A DNA stretch of 64,000 nucleotides from Tamarix chinensis (taxonomy: Eukaryota > Streptophyta > Magnoliopsida > Caryophyllales > Tamaricaceae). Each line of letters begins with the position of its first letter. The first letter of the stretch is position 1. A model generated the notes under the pieces. It was given only the letters and a program-made list of their open reading frames with translations, was not told the origin of the DNA and did no database searches. Shown in pieces: positions 26,287 through 37,520 of the stretch. Where the stretch lies: contig CM060171.1 of NCBI GenBank assembly GCA_030549775.1, positions 140,462,859 through 140,526,858 of the forward strand. The letters run 5' to 3'. The translations under genes were made by a program, and so were the position numbers.

Positions 26287-28107
26287 TGAATCCCATAATC
26301 CTTTTTATCTCATCCTTCATTATATACATAGATGAAACCATATAGGAATATAGATGTAGTGGGGAGATGCTTGATTTGACATGGTATTCCTTGAGAGCAT
26401 TATTGAATTTTATCAAATTTCTAAGTGAGACCATCAAACTCATACATGACCATTAGGATGAGAGGCATAGTTGTGCATCCATTCCCATCTATCTAACTTA
26501 CTAACTACTTATATCACCTTATTTTCTTTCACTCTTGTTTTAATCAGTCTATCAAGAGTGATTTTATTACTTGAAAACTAGTTTTGCACCTCATGGTGCT
26601 TATGAGGATCACTAAATCTCCTAATGTTTGAACATCATATGCTCTTGCTAAATGGATATGGAAATTTGGATTGAATATGTCCTCAAATACCTTCTTACCT
26701 TGAATAAATCTAAACCATGGTATTTCTCTTGATTCAAAGTGATATTGATGCACCGTCATTAAAAATTAAAGATGATTCACTATCATTAGGAATAACTTCA
26801 CTAGTTACTTTCTTTTGAACAAGTCGAGTGTTATTACTCACTGTGGTGGCTGTGAATGGAATGGTTGTGGATATACACAATTTAAGATCTATTTTTTCAC
26901 TTTATTAGATTCATTTATAATGGGATCAATCATTGGTTGTTCGGATCCTACCTTTACCCATTTCTAAGTAACTCTGTTCTACCTAGGGGTCTAGTGAGAT
27001 TTTTCATTCGTATTGCACCACCTAGCTATATACCTAAATGGGAGCATATGATACAAAAATTTGGCCTCCATTCATAATTAATTTTCTATTTAAAAAATGA
27101 TACCATTTACATTTTGTATGGATACAATGTTTTGCTAAGGACAATGCACATTAATTTCAACTAAGATCCTTGCAATGGATAGAGTCATCATTAGCTGCAC
27201 CAACATCAAATCCTAATAGCTTACCTAGAAAACTTGCTATGCGGTTAATGGAGTAAAGGGACCAATAAGAAATTATGATACCTAGAAAGGTAACCTAGGT
27301 ATGAATGAATTAGAATTCATCTATACTAAAATGGAAATTAGGCCTCCACTTCTTCAATAGTAACATACGATTAAGAAATGTCTACTAAGGAATTTCTAGG
27401 GTATGCATATATTCATCCTACAATGTAAATTGAAAGAGGAAGAAACCTTCCTCATGTATGTGGATGGTTTGGAGGGATATTTGGTTCCATGAATATTGAA
27501 TATAATATTACATATGCGAGAGAAAAGGGGTTTTTTGCCATATACGTAACCCGTATGAGAATGTTCCCGTCTTTCGGATTACTTTACAATCTCATCTTAT
27601 TGGAGAATAATTATTTAACAACCCTCGTGAATATATGGTCAAATATAATTGAGATGATGTATATGATTAGGGTGTGGTTCATCATAACCTTATACCTCCA
27701 TGGCTCTATTGGCATATCTAATGGAACGATATCATAATTAGTAGATATAACCTCTTCAATATTGGTCTTTGGTAACGATAAAGGTATAGTTAAAAAATAT
27801 CTATGAAAAGAATCTCCAATAAAAGAATCTCTAACCAAATAATTGGATTTTGGATCGGGATTCAAATTGTTTATAGATGCATCGCTAGGGTTCAAACTTA
27901 TTAATGCTTGGGGTATCTTCATGGAAAATAGTTGTCTCAACATCAATAAGAGATTCTTGGCATTCAACGTCAATTGGTGGCTATTCAGAGGCCTTTGGTG
28001 TTTGCATTATGGTAGGAGAAACACATTTACAATGAATCATTTAGAATATGGAATAGACCAAGGTTCTCTCATCCCACTTCCTTGGATCAAAGGCTCAATT
28101 GGTGTTG
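26287..28107 (-). pseudogene. LINE ORF1 and start of ORF2, remnants
   Basis: On the minus strand, 27100-27330 contains 'YWSLYSINRIASFLGKLLG' followed by a short stretch and 'MNGGQIFVSY'. This order matches the DUF4283 / zinc-knuckle ORF1 protein of plant L1 LINEs, which binds element RNA. Upstream, 27611-27973 gives an open 120-codon stretch including 'PIEPWRYKVMMNHT', in the position of the ORF1 N-terminus. Toward 26290-26450 broken frames ('LKEYHVKS', 'IKRIMGF') resemble the start of the ORF2 endonuclease, which breaks off at the LTR end at 26286. It is inactive: stops in every frame. Confidence 0.65.
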
Positions 28108-28123
28108 TCTTTATTGATGTTTA

Positions 28124-29134
28124 GCTTGTTGTCTCCTAATATATATATTGATCTGATCCTCAAACCAGTTGTCAATGAGGTGAATAATTTATGGGTATCA
28201 GGGATTAATACTATAGATGCGTTTGATAAAAATGTATTTAAAAATATGTGGTGTAATTTTGTGGACTATTAATGACTTCCATGTTCATTTAATTCTCTAT
28301 GGTTAGAACAAGGGTATAAAGCCTTCCCCAATTGTAATGAAGACACTCCTTTTGTGAATCTGAGGTTTAATATGGGGTACATTGACCAACGAGAATTCTT
28401 TCTGACTACCATCTATGGTAGAAAAATAAGCAATTTGATGGTAAAGTTGAGAATACAAACCCATAAAATATTGATAATGATTTGATGTAGTTGAGTCATG
28501 TTAGAGATTATCCACTATTTAAGCATGAATAAACATTGTGTTTGAATAGGATGAGAGAATTTGATGAGTTAAATTTTAGGAAGAAAATTATATTTTTTGA
28601 GATCCTGTATTGGTTATCTACTACCATTAAACACAACTTAGATATGATGCATGCTGGAAAGAATGTTTTTTTTTAAATAAAAAAATTCACGATGATCCTT
28701 GGTAATAATGGAAAATAAAAAGATAATGAAAAGTGATATTTGATTTGATGCACATGAATGTTAGACCTTAGTTGCATTTGTACTATGAGGGTAATATGTT
28801 GATGAAACCTGCTACGAAGTATACTCCTTTACCCGAGGATAGAAAGACTTTTTTGTGGAGAGTGAAAATTTCTATATGTATTTGCACCAAATTTGAGAAT
28901 GAAAATAATTGACAATGATAGCAAATTGTTTGCTCTAAAATGGCACAAGCATCATGTCATTTTGTAATGGTTTTTTTATTAGTGTGCAACCATTCTTGCA
29001 GAAATAGATTATCAATGCCATTATTAAGTTGAGTAACTTTTTCGCCATGATGTTTGTATGGACACTTCGATTATTTGATTTTGAGAAGGATAAAAAGGAA
29101 GTGATTATCATCCTATGCAAGTTAGAATGCATAT
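28124..29134 (+). pseudogene. CACTA transposase (TNP2-type), fragment 2
   Basis: Continues fragment 1. 'YIDLILKPVVNEV' and 'GINTIDAF' (28150-28230) match the family's 'IDVYLQPLIDELK..GV.TYDA' block. 'TINDF' follows near 28268, a cysteine-poor decayed stretch, then 'ELNFRKKIIFFEILYW' and 'IKHNLDMMHAGKNVF' (28570-28670; family LRHNLDVMHIEKNV). After that come 'RLDLMHMNVRP' and 'YYEGNMLMKPATKYTPLP' (28745-28840) and 'ALKWHKHHVI' near 28935. Frame changes and stops are frequent. The reading is cut at 29134 by LTR unit C and resumes at 42388 after one copy of the CATAT duplication. Confidence 0.85.
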
Positions 29135-30357
29135 TGTAACACCCCCAAATTTAGGGATTTTGTTTAAAAGATTTGATTACGTATGCCAAAACATAAAACG
29201 TAGAGGTGTTACGCTGCATGCAACATATAAGAGGCACTCCATATGACTAGTCTATGTCAGGTGTAAGTAAACGGTAACCTCATACCTAGGAATCATATAT
29301 GGAACTAACTTGATTCCACCACGATATATGGTATAAAATAGAAAAAGGAAATATGTAAAGTGAAATTAGAGGACTAAGAGTCCATAGAGAGATGGAGATA
29401 TTTGGATAGCCATACCCTATACCAATTCGATTAGCACTCACCAAAGGTAAGAACATTACAAATAGAAATTAGAAATCACTTGAAAATTAATGTAGATTTG
29501 CTCATGGGAATGAGAAACACCTATGAAAAGGATAATCATATGCTACATACTAAGGTAACCATACAACCAAAGTAAGGTTACAAAGAGAACAAGCATACAT
29601 GTGAGTTCAAATAAAGTATGGTAAGTTAAATACTAATCCCATAATTCATTATTGGATATAAACAATATCCATTCTTTTATTTACATTGAGTTTAGAGACA
29701 CGATTATTCTTAATCCGATGAAACAGATAGAAACACCTCTCAGGGAAAAACACACCTAAGCCACTATTATTGTCTAGTGGAATAGACCTAACATATATCA
29801 GGAAAACACACTCTTTACCACTATTCTTAAACTAGTGGAATGATTTAAAGCACCTCTCAGGGCAAAACACACCTGATTTACTATTATCGTCCGATGGAAT
29901 GGACACAACACTTTGGTCCTGACTCACGTAATATTTTACATTAAGTGATTATATATTATCCATTAGTACTTATTTCTTAATCATAAGTATAGTTCACAAC
30001 TATTCGTAATCTAATGGATAGGACTGATGCACCTATAAGAAAAAAATACATCTAAGCCACTATTTTTGAAATACCCCAGAAATCCCAATTTAGGAATTAT
30101 GGAAATATAATGATTTATTAGAGAAATTAAGAAAATAAATTATTTTATTAAACAAAGAGGAAATTAATTGAGGAAAATAAAGAGAAAATAATAAATAAAT
30201 TATTTAGAAAATTTTGGACCTTTAAATAATTAAAAGGGAAGTTAAGGAAAATTTATCTAAAATAGGAAAATTAATCTAAAAAGGAATTTAATTATTATTA
30301 TTATAATAAATATTATTAATTTTAAATCTTCAAAAAAAATACCAAATACCCAAATTA

Positions 30358-31600
30358 TCCCAAACCACCTATTTTCTTTCTCCTCCCTTTTTTTCCTTTT
30401 TCCTTTTTCCTTTTTTTCTTCTTTCCTTTCCTTTTTTTCTTCTTTCCTTCTTCTTCCCCTTTCTCCTTTTCTCTTCTCCTTCCCTTCCCAGTTTGGGCCA
30501 GCTCAGGGCCAAAACTCCCATCTCCTCCCCGTCTCACGCGGCCAGGCCCGCCCCATCTCCCTTTTTTAACTTCGCACCCCTCCTCCTCTCTTTTTCTTCT
30601 TCCTTTTTCTTCCTTTTCCTTGCCCTTTTCCCGCCTGGACCGACCGGTCCAGCCCTCGCGCTCCTTCTTCCCCAGCCCTGACCTACGATACCAACCTGTA
30701 GCCCCAATTCTGCTGACAGCCACTAGCCAACGACCGGTTGTCCTTCCCTGCCCTCTCCTTATCATTTTCTTCCCTTTTCTGACCCCGACCAACCCCATCT
30801 CCCCTCCCCGCGTGCCCATTTCCTTTCCTTTTTTCTCCTACCCCGATCCAAATGTACCCTGTAATTCGCAAGGCATGCGCCGCTTGCCACCGCCGGTCGG
30901 TGACCTACCTCACCTGCCCCCGGTTGTCTTCTTTTCCTTTTGTCGTTTCCCCCATCAATTAGCCTATAAATACACCCCAAGGGCAGCCATAATTGAGCTC
31001 CCTTTTTTGTAAGCCCAAAAATTCAGCCATTTGCCGCCACCCAAATAGATCCTTACTCTGCCGCCGTCGACGACCGTCGTCGCAAAAGCCACCCACAAAA
31101 ACCTTCCCCGCACCTCCCTCTACAAAATCGAGCCATCACCATCCCCTATTTTTCCCTACACGAGCCACCCCGGCCGTGCAAAGTTGTCAACCCGATCAGC
31201 CCACTCCTGACTCTCGCCGCCCCTCGCGCCGCCTTCCGCTGCCAATCCTGCTGCAACTAGCACCTCCTCCACCCTCTAAAACATCCGGGGAACCTTCCCC
31301 TACCTTCATCTCCCCCTACCTCCCTCTCCTTCTACTTTATCCTCTTCCACCACCTTCCACCACCTCACCAACCGCCGTGCGCCGCCACTCTCGGCTGCAA
31401 CACCACCTCCATTCCACCCCTCTCCACCCGCTGCACCTTCCACCACCTCAAAAACCCCTCCACTTCCTCTCCTTTAGCCTACATATCCATCTTCCACCTC
31501 TCTTCCTCCTCCATTGCCGCCGCCGCCGTCGCCATGCGCCACCGCCGGTTCTACCACAAACCTTAGGTGGTATTCCAACTCCCCCAGCCCTTAAACTATT
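30358..31600 (+). other. GC-rich promoter-side block of LTR B with long proline-rich frames
   Basis: A pyrimidine tract (30361-30490) is followed by about 1.1 kb of GC-rich, CpG-rich sequence, exceptional in this AT-rich window. Open frames of 130 and 210 codons (30620-31012 and 30993-31625) translate to P/S/L/R-rich low-complexity protein. The corresponding blocks of LTR N (36.28-37.52 kb) and LTR D (46.13-46.96 kb) also give long but unrelated low-complexity frames, so the open frames are a by-product of composition rather than genes. The block contains the TATA box at 30965 and is read as LTR U3/R promoter DNA. Confidence 0.6.
30965..30972 (+). promoter_or_regulatory. Candidate TATA box of LTR B
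   Basis: TATAAATA within 'gcctataaatacacccc', in GC-rich surroundings, at the point in the LTR where U3 would end. Transcription would start about 30 bases on, near 31,000. It supports reading LTR B on the plus strand, from TGAAATACCCC to GGGGTGTTACA. Confidence 0.55.
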
Positions 31601-31619
31601 TTCTATAAGTGTTAATAAT

Positions 31620-31849
31620 TTTTAGTAATATTAATAGTATTATCCTTAATATTATTATTATCATTATTATTATTAGTGTTGTATTATCATTGTTATTGTT
31701 ATTAGTATTATCTTTATTAATATTATTATTATGTATCACTATTATTACCTAACCTAATTTTAGAAATATTTATAACTATGGTATACTATTTAAAAGGCTA
31801 CAACTTTAGCATTAAAAATAGTTATCCTTATTATTACTATTGTTATTAT

Positions 31850-31914
<65 letters not shown>

Positions 31915-32635
31915 TTATTATTATTGTTATTTCTATTACTACTACTAATACTATTATCATTATTATTATTATTAACAACCTTAGTATTAATATAGTTATA
32001 TTTATTATTATCGTTATTATTATTATTACTAATACTACTACTATTACCACTACTAATACTATTATCATCATTATTATTATTATCGTTTCTTACTAAACCT
32101 AACTTGGCCATTATCACTAAGACTACCACTAAGACAAATTCTAGGACCACCATTGGTATTAACCCTAAGATGAAAGCTATTACTAATATTATCACCATAT
32201 CTATTATTATTATTATTATTATCATTATTAATACTAATATTATTTAATACTACTACTACTATAAATAATATTATTGCTAACTTGCTTATTGCCCGTATTA
32301 TTGATACTAAACTTGTCCATTATTACATTTTTATTATTAACATAAATATTTGGACCCTTATATTATTATTACCATTTCGGGTACCGTTATTATTATTATT
32401 ATTATTATGATTTTTTTACTATTATTATGACAAAAATATATTGAACTCTTATATTATTATTATTCAAATATAACTATTAACATTAGGAAAATTAGTACTT
32501 TGTCGGTATCACTATTATTATATTATTATTTTAACCCTAACACTATTATTAGCATTAGCCTTAAAAATGCTATGGTTTCTATTACTATAAGCATGAGCAT
32601 TACTATTATTATTGTTATCATCATTATTTTGCTAC
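31620..32635. repeat. Trinucleotide-rich region (ATT)n with a pure (ACT)n core
   Basis: Nearly a kilobase of interrupted ATT/TTA/ATC triplets. A pure ACT tract runs from about 31850 to 31912 (over 20 units). On the minus strand this makes valine or serine runs inside open frames at 31790-32225, which are artefacts. LTR N is inserted at the right end of this tract. Confidence 0.9.
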
Positions 32636-33354
32636 TGTAACACCTCCAAAATTCACTACTGAAAAATTTCGTTAATTAAAAGGAAGATTAGCGGAAGCAG
32701 ATAAATAAAACGTGAACTTTGGGAGTATTACCGCCACACTTAGTACCAAACCGGTTCACTCATACCGTTCCATTACCAAGTACTAAGGCTAAGAAAATGA
32801 AATACAATTCGAAAGACATTCAACATGCATAAATCAGAGTAAATTGCAAGAACTTCAACATATTTAAAACAGAGTAGCGCATCAAATCGTTTTCAGGAAT
32901 AAAATCCACCGATGGTGGTTAAAGTACCAACATAACATCAAAACCAGGGAATTAAACGAAGAAGGAGGGAAAACCCTAACGATACCGGATAACTCCTTAC
33001 TCTCTTTCCCGTAGCCCACTTGAGTACCACCTGAAAAACCTGCAAGGGCACTGCCCATTGAATAGGTAGGGGCCCCATAAAGGGAATCCCTTCAGTACTA
33101 TGGTACTGAGTAACCCTTTAATACCACACTTAAAGATAGGCCCGCATACGACACATAATGCAAACTACACACATGAATAATATGAGGTACATGCATAACA
33201 ATAACATACATAATAATTTATAGGTCACGATCGATACTTTGGGCCTTAAGCCATGTCATAGTGTGAGATCAATACATTCGGGCCTTAAGCCATTATTCTG
33301 TCATTAATCCATCAATATCATATTTTATATCCATGTGAGTACGAGAACCCCACT

Positions 33355-33800
33355 ATTATAGCCGGTGGACCGGAAGTCAACACACAGGGCAGAACGCCTC
33401 TGACCACTATTATTGCCGGTGGACCGGAAGGTAAACACACAGGGCAGAATGCACCTGACCACTATTATTTGCCGGTGGACCGGTTTGGCCCCGACTCACA
33501 TGGTGTTCCACTATAAGTGATTAGTAGTTTTCCATAATCTGATTCACATACATAACCGATTTTATTGAGCTCGGGACCCCCACTATTATTGCCGGTGGAT
33601 CGGAATACAGATAACTCATCATCCAGGGCACAACGCTCCTGGCCACTATTATAACCGGTGGACCGGGATATATAAAGAATCATCATCCAGGGCACAACGC
33701 TCCTGGCCACTATTATAACCGGTGGACCGGGATACATATAACTCATCATCCAGGGCACAACACTCCTGGCCACTATTATAACCAGTGGACCGGTACTCAA
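33355..33800. repeat. Tandem CCACTATTAT / CCGGTGGACCGG modules in LTR N
   Basis: Seven modules of about 54-65 bases, each ending in a dyad close to CCGGTGGACCGG (near 33361, 33415, 33472, 33591, 33656, 33718 and 33782). Each is preceded by CCACTATTAT and separated by 'CAGGGCA.AACG.TCCTGG'. The dyad arms CCGGT and ACCGG are perfect complements around a GG centre. Related modules occur in LTRs A, B (reversed), C, D and E, with CG steps often decayed to TG or CA. Confidence 0.85.
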
Positions 33801-34499
33801 TATCATAATCATCTGGGCCCGGCTCATTAATATTTCACTTTCAATAATAGTGTCTTTCCTTTTCTTTACTCAGCACATCAATCATATTTATTTGCCTCGA
33901 ATGGGAGATCGATAACCCGGGACACAAAGGTACACCGGTCGTACCGGTGCATATCAGCTACTCCGTACCCTTTAACCATGAACCCAAGGACGCAAAGGTA
34001 CCTTGGTTATACTGGTGCATAAAGCTAACTCAGTACCCTACCGACAAGGACACCTAATCCATAAGTATGCATACCCGCTAATTAGGTCCGTAGAGCTAGA
34101 AAGAGTAAGATATAGGGCCTGGCTGGGGCACAAAGGCACACCAGCAAATACTAGAATAATCGTGGACTAAACCACGTCTTTAGGGTAGCGACCCCTAAGG
34201 AGTCACCATTCCCGATCTCGAGGTCTTTCACTTTAAGTAATAGTGTCTTAATTAAGGTGATCACATAAAGCACGATAATTCCGATACTTATTCACTTTCA
34301 ATCGTTTCGATATCATTAATCGTTTCTTATTCAGAGGATTATCCAGGATGTCATAGAGAAACCATCAAGGCCATACTAATCATTAGATACTCTTACTTGG
34401 CTAATCAGCATTATTTAATCATATTAATATTCCACAATCTCAAAGGCATGTTAGGTACAAACTACTCATTTTCCCTTTTCTTATATAATTGTTAAGTAT

Positions 34500-35720
34500 C
34501 CATTCCTTACTCGCCAAATTACCGTATTACCCTTTAGGTTACATAATTACCAAATTACCCCTTGTCCAATTTAGATTACCAAGATTATCCCCTACACTTT
34601 TTAGATCACCATTCACCCCTCATAATTACTACACTTAGCATATTTCCCATTTGGTTGGTTATATTACCAAGTCGCCCTTCTCCTTTATTAAAATTATAAA
34701 ATTGCCCTTGAGTTGGATAAATTACTAAATCACCCTCCTTCATTATCATGATTACTATTTTTCCCCTTTAGTTGGTTAAACAATTATCACTTTACCCTTT
34801 TATCGGCTAAATTACCAAATTGCCCCTTTAGTTGAACAAATTACCAAATTGCCCTTCTCCTTTATCATAATTACCATTTTACCCATCTCAATTATTTTAA
34901 TTGCCATTTACCCTTTTTAATCATTATAAATTCCAAATTAACCTTCATCATAATTAACTTACCCCTCTTCATAATTACAGTTACCAATTTTACCCTTCTC
35001 CATATTTAAAATTACCATAATGCCCTTTAATTGGTTAATTTACCAAATTACCCTTCTATAGCATCATACTTATCCAATTGCCCTTCTACAATCATAATTT
35101 TAATTTCTAAATTATCTTTTGTCGTTATCATAATTACCACGTTACCCTTTACTCCCAAGTTTACCATAATATCCTTTTATTTACAAAATTACTATTTTAC
35201 CCCCTTACGTCCAATTTTACCATAATTTCCTTTTATTTATGAAAACTACCACCATACATCTTTCACTTTGCAAATTACTATTTTACCCTTTTACATCCAA
35301 GATTACCATCTTTATCTTTCCATACATAATTACCATTTTTCCCTTCTTTCCCAAATTACCATATTACCCCTTTACTTATAAATTACCACTTCACCATTCA
35401 CTTATAAAATTTACCATATTACCCTTTACTTATGAAATTACGATTTTTCCACTTTACCTCCAAAATTACCATAGTGCCCTCCTTCATCCAAAATTACTAT
35501 TTTACCCCTACTTCCAAAATTACCATTTTACCCTTCTTTCTCACAACTTACAATTTTATCCTTTACTTGTAAATTATCATTTAATCATTTAATCATCAAA
35601 CTTTCATATTATTCTTTTATCTCAAAAATTACCGAAATACCCTTTTCACTTATAAAATTTTCACTCAGCCCCTTTATTCACCATTTTTATGAATTTACTA
35701 ACACTATATAAAATAATGAT
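34500..35720. repeat. Degenerate AAATTACCAAATTACCCTT array in LTR N
   Basis: About 1.2 kb made of imperfect units of 15-35 bases built on 'AAATTACCA' plus 'TTACCCTTT', dozens of times, with drifting spacing. The plus strand is almost free of G; the minus strand is a run of GGGTAAT and TGGTAAT words. Open frames across it (35031-35592) reflect this composition only. The same array occurs in LTR D at 44.84-45.49 kb. Confidence 0.85.
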
Positions 35721-36279
35721 ATTAATACTTCATTTTTATCATCTAAGTCCACCAACTTGTCATTTTTTAACATAATACTCATTAGCAACTACACACATTG
35801 ATTTATATACCTCATAAGCATAATTACTAAAATACCCTTAAACAATAACATCATTCATGCATTAACAACATGGTACATCATAAACAAGTATTTAACATTT
35901 CTATCCATATTCCAACTCCTTTATTTAACATACCTACATATGGCACAAAAGTTATCATGCTTTTTATTTTTAACAAACAATATAAGAAACCATAAACATA
36001 TCATGCTAAGCATACAAAACATGCATAAAATCATACTAAACCCTAAATGTGCTAGCATGCGTTTTTCCATATATTTAATGGAGGATTAACGGTTACCTTA
36101 ATCCCGCAAAATATCAAATCTTACCAAGCATAATTAGCAACTCAACACCTAAAAATAATATCCATCATTATTGTTAGAAATAAGAAGTTAAAAAGGATAA
36201 AACTTTATAAAATTCAATTAATAGAACACTTAATATAAAATACCATTATACCTTAAAAATTAGCTAAATAATTTTTAAA

Positions 36280-37520
36280 ATGAAGGGGAGCTCACGCTGC
36301 ATGGGCAGCGTGAGTTTCATCAAAAACCATGGGGGAAAAAGCTCAAAGAGGGTGAAGGGAGCAAAATCCATTATTTTTCGGGGTTTGGGTATTTAGGCTA
36401 GAAAAGAAGGTGGTTAGGGGAGGTTTCAAGGCAGGGAAATGGTGCAGAAGTGAAGAGGGGTTGTAGGTGGAGGCTAAGGGTCGTTTCAAGGCGGCTCAAG
36501 GCGGCGGAGAGGCGGCGAAGGTGGCTGCCAAGATGGGTCGAGGGAAAGGGGTTGTGAAGGAAGGAAAAGGAGAGGGGAAAATGGAGGGGTGCAAGAGTTG
36601 GTTTCGGCCAACTAAGACATGGCGGTTGTAGAGGGGGTTGCAGGGTGTCGAACGGTGGGTTGGGTGGCGGCAGAGGTGGCCGGACGGCGGCGGAAGCGGC
36701 GGTTGCAGGTGGCTCAGCGGTAAGGGGAAAAAGCTGGGAAGAAAAAGGAAGAGGAGGAGAAGGGAGGAAGTGTAGGGCTCGAGGGCGGCGTGGTGGTGCA
36801 GGGTGGTAGTATGCGGTGGCAGAAGGCGGCGCAGGGATGGGCTTGGTGGTTCAGGTGGCAGAGGCTGGCGGTGGTAAAAAAACGAGGAAGAAAAATGGGG
36901 AAGAAGGAAGGAGAGAGGAGGGAGCTCGGGGGAAGAGAAGGGCTCGAAAATGAGGGGAATGGAGGGCTGGGGAGATGGAGAAAAAGAAGAGGGAGAAGAG
37001 AGGGGCAGGGATGGCCGGCGATCGACGCTACAGGTGGCAGGTGGTGGTCGGGTGGCAGGGGAAGACGGGGAAGAAGAAGGAAAGAAACAGGGGCACGCGG
37101 GTGTGGTCCAAGAGCCGGTTTGGCTCGAAAAGGAAAGAAAATGATGGGGGAAGAGAGAGAGGGAGAGGGAGGTAGGTGATGGCAGTTGCAGGGCAGCTCG
37201 ATGGTCGGGCATGGCGGCAGGTATGGTGATGAGGACTGGTCGGGGTGATCGAAGAAGAAAGAAAATAGGGAGAGGGAAGGAGACCCAACCGTCGCATAAG
37301 AAAAAAAAACAAGCGGTCGGCCCGGTTCAGGGGAGAAGAAAAATAAAGGGGCGTTTGGGCTGGAGGTCAGGCGTGCGCGAAGAAGAAGGGGGCGGGAGAG
37401 ACGGGCCGAAGGCCCAATGCACAGGGAGGAGGGAGAGCAGGCCGGGCGGGCGGCCCAAGGGGGAGAAAAAGGAAAAGAGAAGAAAGAAGAAAAGGAGAAA
37501 AGGAGAAGGAAAAGAAAAAG
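36280..37520 (-). other. GC-rich promoter-side block of LTR N
   Basis: A purine-rich, CpG-rich stretch equivalent to 30358-31600 of LTR B on the opposite strand. It contains 'GAGCTCACGCTGCATGG' with an inverted partner near 36285-36315 and ends in an AAGGAG-rich tract. Long open frames on both strands (for example 36496-37212) translate to low-complexity P/S- or G/R-rich protein and are not called as genes. Confidence 0.55.

Larger units (their letters stand above)
16268..28107 (-). mobile_element. LINE (L1-type) inserted in the CACTA element, itself interrupted
   Basis: A minus-strand LINE: ORF1 remnants at the right, ORF2 at the left, and a T-tract at 16309-16316 that would be the poly(A) tail on the minus strand. 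The flanking CACTA sequence carries a similar 16-base stretch on each side, 'TCTTTATGTTGTGTTT' (16252-16267) and 'TCTTTATTGATGTTTA' (28108-28123), compatible with a decayed target-site duplication. Removing the block brings the two CACTA transposase halves together in protein order. The LINE is split by LTR DNA between about 19.43 and 26.29 kb. The outer limits are inferred and could be off by tens of bases. Confidence 0.7.

Noticed and set aside
30355..31625. Open frames of 130, 154 and 210 codons
   Set aside because: Proline-, serine- or arginine/glycine-rich low complexity on both strands, produced by a GC-rich LTR block; equivalent blocks in other copies encode unrelated sequence.
31790..32225. 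Valine-run and serine/asparagine-run proteins
   Set aside because: Direct translation of an (ACT)n/(ATT)n trinucleotide tract.
33340..33830. CRISPR-like regular repeats
   Set aside because: Eukaryotic LTR with degenerate modules; spacers are themselves repeated, no cas genes, repeats vary in length.
35031..35592. Two open frames of 64 and 117 codons with aromatic-rich sequence
   Set aside because: Translation of the AAATTACCA array in LTR N.
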